Shown: positions 1 to 6,470, counted from the first letter of the stretch. The stretch is DNA of 10,924 nt from VRUE01 sp040904405 (GCA_040904405.1 JBBDTK010000020.1:1-10924); one strand, 5' to 3'. Notes: generated by a model from the letters alone, not told the origin. Numbers and translations: made by a program.

Positions 1-589
1 CCATCCGCCAGGTCGGGTGCGCGAGCGCCTCCTCGACCCCGACCCCGTCGAGGTCGGTGCGGCCGCGGAAGGGGCCGCCGGAGGCGGTCAGGACGAGGCG
101 CTCGACGGTCCCCGGCCGCTCGGCGCCGATCAGCTGGAAGAGGGCCGAGTGCTCGGAGTCGACCGGCAGCAGCCGCGCTCCGGTCGCCGCGGCCAGCGCC
201 GTGGTCAGCTCGCCGCCGATCACCAGGCTCTCCTTGTTGGCCAGCGCCACGTCGATCCCCTCGCTGAGCGCGGCCACGGTCGGCCCAAGCCCCGCCGCGC
301 CGACGATCCCGTTGAGGACCAGGTCGGGCTCGGCGTCGGAAATCAGCTCCCTGATCCCCCCCTCGCCCGAGAGCACCCGCCCGCCCCACTCAGCGCGCGC
401 CCGCTCCACAGCCCCAGCATCGGCCAGCGCAACCACCGGCACGCCATGCTGCCGCGCCTGCTCCAAAAGCAGCTCCCAGCTGGAGCCGGCGGCCAGCCCC
501 ACCACCCGCAGCTCCTCCGACCCCGACACGATCTCCAGCGCCTGGGTTCCGATTGAGCCGGTCGACCCAAGTATCAGGATCTTCTTCAT
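1..589 (-). CDS. dxr: 1-deoxy-D-xylulose 5-phosphate reductoisomerase (5' part)
   Basis: Dxr (IspC) makes 2-C-methyl-D-erythritol 4-phosphate from deoxyxylulose 5-phosphate with NADPH, the first committed step of the MEP isoprenoid pathway in the cytosol. My translation from the ATG at 589 gives 196 residues with no stop before the left edge, about half of the usual ~390. It begins MKKILILGSTGSIGTQ, the NADPH-binding Rossmann loop (GSTGSIG, 8-14). It continues with ANKESLVIGG (NKES at 118-121), the metal-binding segment DSEHSA (144-149, Asp144 and Glu146 as metal ligands by family knowledge), SGGPFR (170-175) and the HPTWRM segment before the catalytic loop. The third metal ligand and the C-terminal domain are outside the window. 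It is the last gene of the rpsB-to-dxr block and follows cdsA after 57 nt that include an assembly gap. No clear Shine-Dalgarno sequence precedes the ATG. Identification is secure. Confidence 0.95.
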   Translation of the reverse strand, partial: MKKILILGSTGSIGTQALEIVSGSEELRVVGLAAGSSWELLLEQARQHGVPVVALADAGAVERARAEWGGRVLSGEGGIRELISDAEPDLVLNGIVGAAGLGPTVAALSEGIDVALANKESLVIGGELTTALAAATGARLLPVDSEHSALFQLIGAERPGTVERLVLTASGGPFRGRTDLDGVGVEEALAHPTWRM

Positions 590-631
590 AGCGACGCCCA
601 GCATAGGGACAGGGACGCTCGGGGTGGGGGG

Positions 632-641
632 NNNNNNNNNN
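632..641. other. Assembly gap (10 N) between cdsA and dxr
   Basis: Exactly ten Ns, the usual placeholder for a scaffold join of unknown length, lie between the cdsA stop (647-649) and the dxr start (589). On the dxr side the gap abuts a G-run and a tandem AGGGAC AGGGAC (605-616), low-complexity sequence that can break short-read assemblies. The true spacer between cdsA and dxr is therefore unknown. Confidence 0.95.
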
Positions 642-646
642 CGACC

Positions 647-1522
647 TCAGTACACGAACTGAACCGAGAGGTAGTACCCGACGACGATCGTGAACAGCAC
701 CGCGTCCAGCCGGTCGAGTAGCCCGCCGTGGGGGCCGAAGAGCCGCCCGGTGTCCTTGCGCCCGAGATCACGCTTGACCATCGAGGCGAAGAGGTCGCCG
801 AACGGCGCCACGGCGGCGACGGCGGCGCCGATGATCAGCGCGTCCAGGCCGGAGAGCCAGTCCTGGTAGAGGCCGGCGAACCAGAAGGCCATCGTGCCGA
901 TCACGAAGCCGCCGATCAGGCCCTCGATCGTCTTGTTGGGCGAGAGGCCGGGGGCGATCCGGTGCGAGCCGAACATGCGGCCGACTGCGTAGGCGCCGGT
1001 GTCGGCGGCGAAGGTACCGATCAGCACGTCGATCAGCAGCGCCGCGCCGTGGTCGGGCAGGTCGCGCAGCAGCACCGCGTGGACCAGCGGCAGCCCGATC
1101 CAGACCGCGCCGAGCACGGTCACCCCCATCGAGCCGACGATCCCGCCGCGGTCGCGCCGGCGGGCACCGAAGAGGAAGAGCAGCGGGAAGCTGGCGGTGG
1201 CGACCAGCAGGACGTTGAAGGCGGTGCCGAGATGGGCGGCAGCGACCATCGCCACCACGGCGAGGTAGGCGGCGGCCTGGATCGGCCGCTCGGCCGCGGT
1301 CATCACGAAGTACTCGCGCAGGCAGATCAGGCCGATCGCGGCCATCGCCACCGCGAAGGGCAGGCCGCCGGCGACGGTGATCGCGATCGCGAAGGCGATC
1401 CAGGGGATCGCGACGAGGACCCGGTGCGCGGTCTCACCCCGCCGCGGCGCCGGCTCGCGTGGCTCACGCTCGGCGACCGGCTCGTCGGCGAAGAGGTCGG
1501 CGTCGAAGAGGTCGCGGACCAT
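647..1522 (-). CDS. cdsA: Phosphatidate cytidylyltransferase (CDP-diacylglycerol synthase)
   Basis: This integral membrane enzyme makes CDP-diacylglycerol from phosphatidic acid and CTP, the branch point to all phospholipids. I chose the ATG at 1522 because its ATGA overlaps the uppS stop and the protein then begins MVRDLFDADLFADE; the open frame extends further upstream but that part lies wholly inside uppS. The product is 291 residues. An acidic, charged N-terminal tail (1-33) is followed by a series of hydrophobic segments from about residue 34. The family signature is intact near the C-terminus: SMVKRDLGRKDTGRLF then GPHGGLLDRLD (247-273). SPNKTIEG (194-201) and the ADTGAY motif (173-178) are also typical. 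It sits between uppS and dxr as in many bacteria. Confidence in the function is very high. Confidence 0.97.
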   Translation of the reverse strand: MVRDLFDADLFADEPVAEREPREPAPRRGETAHRVLVAIPWIAFAIAITVAGGLPFAVAMAAIGLICLREYFVMTAAERPIQAAAYLAVVAMVAAAHLGTAFNVLLVATASFPLLFLFGARRRDRGGIVGSMGVTVLGAVWIGLPLVHAVLLRDLPDHGAALLIDVLIGTFAADTGAYAVGRMFGSHRIAPGLSPNKTIEGLIGGFVIGTMAFWFAGLYQDWLSGLDALIIGAAVAAVAPFGDLFASMVKRDLGRKDTGRLFGPHGGLLDRLDAVLFTIVVGYYLSVQFVY

Positions 1523-2190
1523 CAGGCCCTCGCCCCGAAGCGGCGCTTGCGCGACTCGTACTCGCGCAGCGACTGCTCGAACGCCTCGCGGTCGAAGTCC
1601 GGCCAGAGCTCGTCGCGGAAGACCAGCTCCGAGTAGGCGCACTGCCAGAGCAGGTAGTTGGAGAGGCGGCGCTCGCCGCCGGTTCGGATAAGAAGGTCGG
1701 GGTCGTGCATCTCGGGTGCGTAGAGCTGTCGGCGGAACTCCTCCTCGGAGCCACCCTCGAAGCTTCGTGCCGCGTCGACGATCTCCGCCCGGCCGCCGTA
1801 GTTGAAGGCGACGAAGAGCGAGATCCGATCGTTGGCCGCGGTCTTCTGCTCGGCCCAGCGCATCCGCTCGACCAGCTCCGGCGCCACTCCCTCGCGGCGG
1901 CCGATGAAGCGCATCCGCACGCCCTCGGCGTCGAGCTCCGGGGTCTCGGCGTCGATCCGCTCGCCGAACATCCGCATCAGGCCCTCGACCTCCTCGGCCG
2001 GCCGCGACCAGTTCTCGGTCGAGAAGGAGAACACGGTCAGCTCCTCGACCCCGAGCTCGGCCGCGTCGCGCAGCCGCGCCTTGACCGTGTCGGCGCCGGC
2101 CCGGTGCCCGTCGACGACCGGCAGGCCCCGCTGCTGCGCCCAGCGCCCGTTGCCGTCGGTGATGATGGCTACGTATTTAGGGATGTTCAC
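1522..2190 (-). CDS. uppS: Isoprenyl transferase (undecaprenyl diphosphate synthase family)
   Basis: This cis-prenyltransferase extends farnesyl diphosphate with isopentenyl units to the undecaprenyl carrier used in peptidoglycan and wall polymer synthesis. From the GTG at 2190 the product is 222 residues and begins MNIPKYVAIITDGNGRWA, with the catalytic Asp at 12 and the phosphate-binding GNGR. Also present are the GHRAG segment, FSTENWSRP (about 56-64), FNYGGRAEI and RTGGERRLSNYLLWQ (169-183), all family hallmarks. The residue before the catalytic Asp is Thr, where most family members have Met. The start is uncertain: a TTG at 2214 would add eight residues, and neither start has a convincing Shine-Dalgarno sequence. 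It overlaps cdsA by 4 nt (ATGA) and is separated from frr by 125 nt, so it may have its own promoter. Chain length of the product cannot be read from sequence. Confidence 0.95.
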   Translation of the reverse strand: MNIPKYVAIITDGNGRWAQQRGLPVVDGHRAGADTVKARLRDAAELGVEELTVFSFSTENWSRPAEEVEGLMRMFGERIDAETPELDAEGVRMRFIGRREGVAPELVERMRWAEQKTAANDRISLFVAFNYGGRAEIVDAARSFEGGSEEEFRRQLYAPEMHDPDLLIRTGGERRLSNYLLWQCAYSELVFRDELWPDFDREAFEQSLREYESRKRRFGARA

Positions 2191-2249
2191 GGTCAGAGAG
2201 ACGGCGAGAACCAAGCAGGTCGGGGGATGCAGGGAGAGAGGTGAGGGAG

Positions 2250-2264
2250 CGCACTTCTAGTGCG
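2250..2264. repeat. Small perfect hairpin in the frr-uppS gap
   Basis: CGCACT-TCT-AGTGCG is a 6-bp perfect stem with a 3-nt loop. It lies in the 125-nt space between the frr stop (2316) and the uppS start. In the direction of transcription it is followed by C/T-rich sequence without a run of T, so it is not a standard intrinsic terminator. It could be an mRNA structure in the uppS leader, an operator-like palindrome, or chance. I see nothing else definite in this gap. Confidence 0.4.
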
Positions 2265-2315
2265 TGACCGAGCCGATCGACTGAAGACCCCGATATGCGC
2301 CGGTTTGCAGCCGTC

Positions 2316-2879
2316 TCACACCTCGAGGATCTCCTCTTCCTTCCCCTTCAGCAGGGCGTCGATCTCGGCGATCGCCTCGTCGGTCTGCTTCTGCAGGGCG
2401 GCCTCGGCGCGGCGCTCGTCGTCCTCGCCGGCTTCGCCCTCCTTCTTCAGCTCGCGCAGGTCGCTCATCGTGTCGCGGCGGATGTTGCGCACCGCGATCC
2501 GCCCCTCCTCGGCGACGCCGTGGACAACCTTGACCATCTCGCGGCGCCGCTCCTCGGTCAGCTCCGGCACCTGCAGGCGGATCACGTTGCCGTCGTTGTT
2601 CGGGGTCAGGCCGACGTCGGACTCCTGGATCGATTTCTCGATCGCTCCGATCGAGCCCTTGTCGAAGGGCGTGACGGTGAGCAGGCGGGCGTCGGAGGTC
2701 GCCACGTTGGCGAGCTGCTTGAGCGGCGTCTGGGTGCCGTAGTAGTCGACCGAGATGCGGTCGAGCAGGTGCGGCGAGGCACGGCCGGTGCGGACCGTGG
2801 CGATCTCGCCACGGCTCGACTCGACCGACTTGGTCATCCGGCCTTCGGCGTCTTTGAGCAGCTCGTCGATCAGCTCCAC
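2316..2879 (-). CDS. frr: Ribosome recycling factor
   Basis: RRF works with EF-G to split post-termination ribosomes. The product is 187 residues, close to the ~185 usual for the family, and starts with GTG at 2879. The start is supported by a strong binding site just upstream (GGAGAGGA, 4 nt before the GTG). The sequence shows the family pattern: an N-terminal helix, VRTGRASPHLLDRISVDYYG (residues 29-48), then TPLKQLANV, the beta domain with NNDGNVIRLQVPELTEERR, and a long charged C-terminal helix (VRNIRRDTMSDLRELKKEGE). It lies 16 nt downstream of pyrH, the standard partner. No unusual features. Confidence 0.98.
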   Translation of the reverse strand: MELIDELLKDAEGRMTKSVESSRGEIATVRTGRASPHLLDRISVDYYGTQTPLKQLANVATSDARLLTVTPFDKGSIGAIEKSIQESDVGLTPNNDGNVIRLQVPELTEERRREMVKVVHGVAEEGRIAVRNIRRDTMSDLRELKKEGEAGEDDERRAEAALQKQTDEAIAEIDALLKGKEEEILEV

Positions 2880-2883
2880 TGAT

Positions 2884-2891
2884 TCCTCTCC
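2884..2891 (-). promoter_or_regulatory. Shine-Dalgarno sequence of frr
   Basis: On the minus strand GGAGAGGA precedes the GTG start of frr by 4 nt. It fills most of the 16-nt pyrH-frr spacer and fixes the GTG as the start, since this gene does not overlap its upstream neighbour. Confidence 0.7.
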
Positions 2892-2895
2892 GCGC

Positions 2896-3630
2896 TCAGG
2901 TCGCGGGAGCGCTGGAGACCAGCGTCCCGACCCGCTCGCCGCGCACGATCCTATCTATGTTGCCCTCGTCGGCCATGTTGAAGACGTAGATCGGCAGGTC
3001 GTTGTCCATGCAGAGCGAGAGCGCGGTCGAGTCCATCACCTTGAGCCCGCGCTCGATCGCTTCGCGGTGGCCGATCTCGGGGATGAAGGCCGCCTCGGGG
3101 TTCAGCGCCGGATCGGCGTCGTAGACCCCCTCGACCCCGTTCTTCGCCATCAGGATCGCCTGCGCGTGGATCTCCAGCGCCCGCAGCGCAGCCGCGGTGT
3201 CGGTGGTGAAGAACGGGTTGCCGGTGCCGGCGGCGAAGATCACCACCCGGCCCTTCTCGAGGTGGCGCATCGCACGGCGCCGGATGTAGGGCTCGGCGAC
3301 CTCCTTGACGTCGATCGCCGACATCACCCGCGTGTGCGCGCCGATCTTCTCCAGCGCGTCCTGCAGGGTGAGCGCGTTGAGCACGGTCGCCAGCATCCCC
3401 ATGTAGTCGCCGGTGGCGCGGTCCATGCCGGCGGCGGCGCCCTGCAGGCCGCGGTAGATGTTGCCGGCGCCGACCACGATCGCCACCTCCACCCCGCGCC
3501 CGCGCACCGCCCCCACCTGGCGCGCGATCCGTTCGACCTGCTCGGCGTCGGTGCCGTGCTCGAGCTCGCCCATCAGCGCCTCGCCCGAGAGCTTCAGGAG
3601 GATGCGCCCGAATCTCGGCTCCGCGCTCAT
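2896..3630 (-). CDS. pyrH: Uridylate kinase (UMP kinase)
   Basis: PyrH phosphorylates UMP to UDP with ATP, feeding all UTP/CTP and UDP-sugar synthesis. It is a hexameric amino-acid-kinase-fold enzyme unlike eukaryotic UMP kinases. The product is 244 residues (ATG at 3630), normal for the family. Visible motifs are LLKLSGEAL (11-19, ATP phosphate loop), VVGAGNIYRG (52-61), the UMP-binding segment ATGDYMGMLAT (72-82), AAGTGNPFFTTDTAAALRA (133-151) and MAKNGVEGVYDADP (161-174). It follows tsf by 12 nt and precedes frr by 16 nt, the classic rpsB-tsf-pyrH-frr arrangement. No oddities. Confidence 0.98.
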   Translation of the reverse strand: MSAEPRFGRILLKLSGEALMGELEHGTDAEQVERIARQVGAVRGRGVEVAIVVGAGNIYRGLQGAAAGMDRATGDYMGMLATVLNALTLQDALEKIGAHTRVMSAIDVKEVAEPYIRRRAMRHLEKGRVVIFAAGTGNPFFTTDTAAALRALEIHAQAILMAKNGVEGVYDADPALNPEAAFIPEIGHREAIERGLKVMDSTALSLCMDNDLPIYVFNMADEGNIDRIVRGERVGTLVSSAPAT

Positions 3631-3642
3631 ATGGGCGGGACT

Positions 3643-4248
3643 CTATTCCTCGCCGACGCGGAAGTAGGCGAAGCGGGCGACGCGGACGTTCTCGCCGGTC
3701 TTCGCCGCCAGCTCCTGGCGCAGCTCCTCGATCGACTTCGAGTCGTGCTTCTCGGCGTTGACGTGGGGCTGGTCGAGCAGCGCGACTTCCTGCGCCCACT
3801 TACCGAGCTGCCCCTCGACGATCTTCTCGACCACGTTGTCCGGCTTGCCGTCCTCGCGCGCCTTCTGCTCGAAGACCCGCTTCTCGGCCTCACGCTCCTG
3901 CGCCGGAATCTCCTCGATCGTGACGTACTTGGGCGCCGCCGCGGCGACATGCAGGGCGACCTCGTAGGCGAACGCCTTGAAGTCCTCGTTGCGGGCGACG
4001 AAATCGGTCTCGCACTGGACTTCGACCATTGCCCCGACCCTGTCGTTGGCGTGGATGTAGGAGGCGACGACACCCTCGCTCGTCCCCCGCCCTTCCCGTT
4101 TCGCGGCCGAGGCCTGACCCTTGACCCGCAGGATCTCGATCGCCCGCTCGACGTCCCCGTCGGACTCGGCGAGGGCGGCTTTGCAGTCCATCATCGCGGC
4201 CCCGGTGCGGTCGCGGAGCGCCTTCACGTCGGCGGCGGTGACGCTCAT
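3643..4248 (-). CDS. tsf: Translation elongation factor Ts (short form)
   Basis: EF-Ts recycles EF-Tu by releasing GDP. The product is 201 residues from the ATG at 4248. This is the short form, as in Thermus, rather than the ~270-280 residue form of E. coli and streptomycetes, so part of the second core subdomain and the coiled-coil region are reduced or missing. The N-terminal UBA-like domain carries the family signature LRDRTGAAMMDCKAAL (11-26). The EF-Tu contact motif TDFVARN is at 81-87. The ATG overlaps the rpsB stop by 4 nt (ATGA), so translation is probably coupled to ribosomal protein S2. The C-terminus (RVARFAYFRVGEE) looks complete, so the short length is a family variant and not truncation. 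Confidence 0.97.
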   Translation of the reverse strand: MSVTAADVKALRDRTGAAMMDCKAALAESDGDVERAIEILRVKGQASAAKREGRGTSEGVVASYIHANDRVGAMVEVQCETDFVARNEDFKAFAYEVALHVAAAAPKYVTIEEIPAQEREAEKRVFEQKAREDGKPDNVVEKIVEGQLGKWAQEVALLDQPHVNAEKHDSKSIEELRQELAAKTGENVRVARFAYFRVGEE

Positions 4249-5207
4249 TTGCCGGCCTCCTTCGCCTCGCCCGCGGGTGGCGTCGGGGGTTGACCCTCCG
4301 GCGGGTGAGCCGGAGGGCTGGTGCCGGCGACAGGGCCCGCGGCCGGTGGCGTCTGGGCGGCCTTTTTAGCTGCCGCCTCGGCCGCTTTCAGTTCGGCCGC
4401 TTTCTTGTCGGCCTCCTCTTTCTCCTTGCGCAGCTTCTCTTCCTCCTCGCGCTTCTTGCGCTCGTCCTCCTCCTTTTTGCGCCGTTCCATCTCCTCCGCC
4501 AGGCGCCGCTCCTCCTGCACCCGCCAGGCGCCGGCGCCCTCCTCGATCGCGCCGCCGATCGTGCCGATCACCAGCTGGCAGGAGCGGATCGCGTCGTCGT
4601 TGCCGGGGACTACGTAGTCGATCTGGGTCGGATCGCAGTTGGTGTCGACCAGGCCGATGATCGGGATCCGCAGGCGGACCGCCTCGCGCACCGCGATCTC
4701 CTCGGTTTTGAGGTCGGTGACGAAGACCGCGTCGGGCAGCCGGTCCATGTCGCGGACGCCGCCGAGGTTGTACTCGAGCTTGGCCAGTTCGGCCCGCATA
4801 CCCATCCGCTCCTTGGTCGGCAGCAGCTCGAGTTTGCCCTCCTCCTCCCACTCGGTGAGCTCGTGCAGGCGGGAGATCCGCGCCGAAATCGTGTTGAAGT
4901 TGGTCAGCAGCCCGCCGAGCCAGCGCTGGCTGACGTAGGGCATCTTGCAGCGGTCGGCCCATTCCTGGACCGGGCCGCGGGCCTGCTTCTTGGTGCCGAC
5001 GAAGAGCACCGTGCCGCCGCCGCGGGAGAGCTCGCCGGCGAAGCGCCGGGCGTTCTCCAGCAGCCCCTCGGTCTGGGCGAGGTCGATGATGTGTATCCCG
5101 TCGAGCTCGCCGAAGATGTAGCGGCGCATGTTCGGGTTCCAGCGCCGCGTCTGGTGGCCGAAGTGGACACCGGCTTCGAGCAGCTCTTTGAGGCCTGCCT
5201 CTGGCAT
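4245..5207 (-). CDS. rpsB: 30S ribosomal protein S2 with long charged C-terminal extension
   Basis: S2 binds late to the 30S subunit near S1 and the mRNA exit site. The product is 320 residues; E. coli S2 is 241. Residues 1 to about 228 are a normal S2: LLEAGVHFGHQTRRWNPNM (9-27, first family signature), VGTKKQA (70-76), YVSQRWLGGLLTN (91-103) and PDAVFVTDLKTEEIAVREA (158-176, second signature). From about 229 to 285 the chain becomes a Lys/Glu/Ala-rich segment predicted by eye to be a long helix or coiled coil. Residues 286-320 are a Pro/Ala/Gly-rich, probably disordered tail. The ATG at 5207 is supported by AAGGAG 10 nt upstream. The gene opens the second block after a 133-bp leader and overlaps tsf by 4 nt. 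The tail is in frame with codon use fitting the gene, so it looks real. Confidence 0.97.
   Translation of the reverse strand: MPEAGLKELLEAGVHFGHQTRRWNPNMRRYIFGELDGIHIIDLAQTEGLLENARRFAGELSRGGGTVLFVGTKKQARGPVQEWADRCKMPYVSQRWLGGLLTNFNTISARISRLHELTEWEEEGKLELLPTKERMGMRAELAKLEYNLGGVRDMDRLPDAVFVTDLKTEEIAVREAVRLRIPIIGLVDTNCDPTQIDYVVPGNDDAIRSCQLVIGTIGGAIEEGAGAWRVQEERRLAEEMERRKKEEDERKKREEEEKLRKEKEEADKKAAELKAAEAAAKKAAQTPPAAGPVAGTSPPAHPPEGQPPTPPAGEAKEAGK
4294..4317. repeat. 9-bp inverted repeat inside the rpsB tail
   Basis: CCCTCCGGC (4294-4302) and GCCGGAGGG (4309-4317) form a perfect 9-bp stem with a 6-nt loop. The hairpin lies inside the coding sequence for the Pro-rich tail of S2, about 46 nt before the tsf start codon. 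No T-run follows, so it is not an ordinary terminator. It could fold in the mRNA at the rpsB-tsf junction and influence coupling or mRNA stability. The CTCCGG/GGAGGG core resembles the repeats at 7537-7670, but the match is too short to call them one family. Confidence 0.5.
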
Positions 5208-5217
5208 TGCGAATCGT

Positions 5218-5223
5218 CTCCTT
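5218..5223 (-). promoter_or_regulatory. Shine-Dalgarno sequence of rpsB
   Basis: AAGGAG on the minus strand, with a 10-nt spacer to the rpsB ATG at 5207. It is one of the clearest binding sites in the window and fits a highly expressed ribosomal protein gene. Confidence 0.7.
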
Positions 5224-5319
5224 GGGTTTTTTGGTGAAGCCCCGCCGCCCTAGCCGGGGACTCGGCACGCTGCCGGTCAGGATCCGGGACGGCACGACGG
5301 GGGTCGGGTTGGAACGCGG

Positions 5320-5325
5320 ATTGTA
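5320..5325 (-). promoter_or_regulatory. Possible -10 element for the rpsB block
   Basis: TACAAT on the minus strand lies just past the stop of the pseudouridine synthase gene and about 113 nt before the rpsB start. It is one mismatch from TATAAT and stands out in very GC-rich sequence. No good -35 hexamer is seen at the normal distance (the sequence there is CCGCCT). The 133-bp spacer (5208-5340) is otherwise the longest break between rpsB and yggT. The implied leader of about 105 nt holds small stems (CGGCA-GCG-TGCCG at 5263-5275, and CCCCG paired with CGGGG around 5241-5260) that might serve autoregulation by S2, as known for other bacteria. This is inference. Confidence 0.35.
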
Positions 5326-5340
5326 GGGCGGCCGGGCTGC

Positions 5341-6018
5341 TCAGGCGGCGCGGGCGGCGGCGAGCGCGGCGCCGAGGTCGGCGGGCAGCTCCGATTCGAA
5401 GCTGAGCGCCTCGCCGCTCGCCGGATCGGCGAAGGCAAGCCGGTGGGCGTGCAGGAACTGGCGCCGCAGGCCGTACTTGCGCTCGCCGCCGTAGGTCGGG
5501 TCGCCGACCAGGGGATGGCCGATCGCGGCGAAATGGGCGCGGATCTGGTGCGTGCGGCCGGTCTCCAGGGTCGCCTCCAGGTAGGTCTCGGCGGCGAGCA
5601 GCTCGAGCACCTCGAAGTGGGTCCGGGCCTGGCGCGAGGCGGCGCCGGCAACCGCCATCCGGTGGCGCTGGCGCGAGGCGCGCCCGATCGGGGCGTCGAT
5701 CGTGCCGGTGCGGGACTCGAGCCGGCCGCGCGCCAGGGCCAGGTAGGCGCGCTCGACCCGGCGCCCGCGCACCTGCTCCTGCAGGGCCGCGTGGGCGGCG
5801 TCGTCGCGGGCGACGACCATCAGGCCGCTGGTCTCCTTGTCGAGGCGGTGGACGATCCCGGGCCGCACGGGATCCTCGCCGCCGTCGAGGATCCCGGCCA
5901 GCTCACCGACCAGAGTCGGGCCGCTGTGCGAGGGGGCCGGGTGGACGACCAGGCCCGCCGGCTTGTCGACGACGGCGAACGACTCGGCGAGGTGGACGAT
6001 GCGCAGCTCGCCGCTCAC
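5341..6018 (-). CDS. RluA-family rRNA/tRNA pseudouridine synthase lacking the S4 domain
   Basis: Enzymes of this family isomerise uridine to pseudouridine in 23S rRNA or tRNA. The product is 225 residues, starting with GTG at 6018, whose GTGA overlaps the lspA stop. The catalytic motif is GIVHRLDKETSGLMVVAR (54-71, catalytic Asp60). The core opens with VVDKPAGLVVHPAP (16-29) and contains LETGRTHQIRAHFAAIGHPLVGDPTYGG, all typical of RluA/RluC/RluD. RluD proteins next to lspA usually carry an N-terminal S4 RNA-binding domain and have ~300 residues. Here the catalytic domain starts almost at residue 1, and the upstream sequence is fully used by lspA, so no S4 domain is encoded. Position suggests rluD, architecture resembles RluA (219 residues in E. 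coli); target sites cannot be told from sequence, so I give no symbol. Confidence 0.92.
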   Translation of the reverse strand: MSGELRIVHLAESFAVVDKPAGLVVHPAPSHSGPTLVGELAGILDGGEDPVRPGIVHRLDKETSGLMVVARDDAAHAALQEQVRGRRVERAYLALARGRLESRTGTIDAPIGRASRQRHRMAVAGAASRQARTHFEVLELLAAETYLEATLETGRTHQIRAHFAAIGHPLVGDPTYGGERKYGLRRQFLHAHRLAFADPASGEALSFESELPADLGAALAAARAA

Positions 6019-6470
6019 TCGGGCTCCAGCAGGTAGATCAGCGCCAGGGCGACGACGCCCAGGGTCACCGCGACATCGGCCAGGTTGAACGGCGGCCAGG
6101 CGAGGAAGTCGAGGTAGTCGGTGACCTCACCGGCGACGATCCGGTCGATCAGGTTGCCGAGCGCGCCGCCGGCCAGCAGGCCGACCGCGAGCCAGATCCA
6201 GGGCCGGGCCGGCTCGCGGCTGAAAATAAAGCCGACGAAGGCCAGCGCGAGGAGGCTGAGCGCGACGAGCAGGGGGCCGCCGCCGCTGGCGAGGCCGAAG
6301 GCGATGCCACTGTTGTGCGCCAGGGTCAGCGAGAGCGGGCCGAGCACGTCGACCTGCTCGCCCGGCGCCAGGCTGGACTCGACGATCCGCTTCGCCGCCT
6401 GGTCGAGAACGACGACGAGGAGGGCGAGCGCGCCGGCACGGCGCCAGGCGCGGGCAGCGGCGCCGCTCAC
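6015..6470 (-). CDS. lspA: Lipoprotein signal peptidase (signal peptidase II)
   Basis: LspA is a membrane aspartyl protease that cleaves the signal peptide from lipidated prolipoproteins. The product is 151 residues, starting with GTG at 6470 in a GTGA overlap with the yggT stop. About four hydrophobic segments are visible: 12-27, 66-84, 91-108 and 132-149. Conserved family segments are VLDQAAKRIV (21-30), LTLAHNSGIAFGL (48-60), GGALGNLIDRI (101-111) and TDYLDF...FNLADVAVTLG (117-138). These supply the conserved aspartates of the active site (Asp118/121 region and Asp132). It overlaps the following pseudouridine synthase gene by 4 nt, a pairing common in bacteria. Length and motifs are standard. 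Confidence 0.97.
   Translation of the reverse strand: MSGAAARAWRRAGALALLVVVLDQAAKRIVESSLAPGEQVDVLGPLSLTLAHNSGIAFGLASGGGPLLVALSLLALAFVGFIFSREPARPWIWLAVGLLAGGALGNLIDRIVAGEVTDYLDFLAWPPFNLADVAVTLGVVALALIYLLEPE

Noticed and set aside
1522..1642. Upstream extension of cdsA to 1642
   Set aside because: The extra 40 residues are Arg/Ala/Gly-rich, lie wholly within uppS and do not resemble CdsA; the ATGA-coupled ATG at 1522 fits better.
2250..2264. Intrinsic terminator after frr
   Set aside because: The stem is short and no T-run follows in the direction of transcription.
2755..4293. Long plus-strand open frame (512 codons) antisense to pyrH and tsf
   Set aside because: It is an antisense shadow of high-GC coding sequence, rich in Arg/Asp/Leu/Val with no recognisable domain, and the minus strand carries complete pyrH and tsf.
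4290..5237. Plus-strand open frame opposite rpsB with a hydrophobic start
   Set aside because: The Leu-rich stretch is simply the complement of the Lys/Glu codons of the S2 tail.
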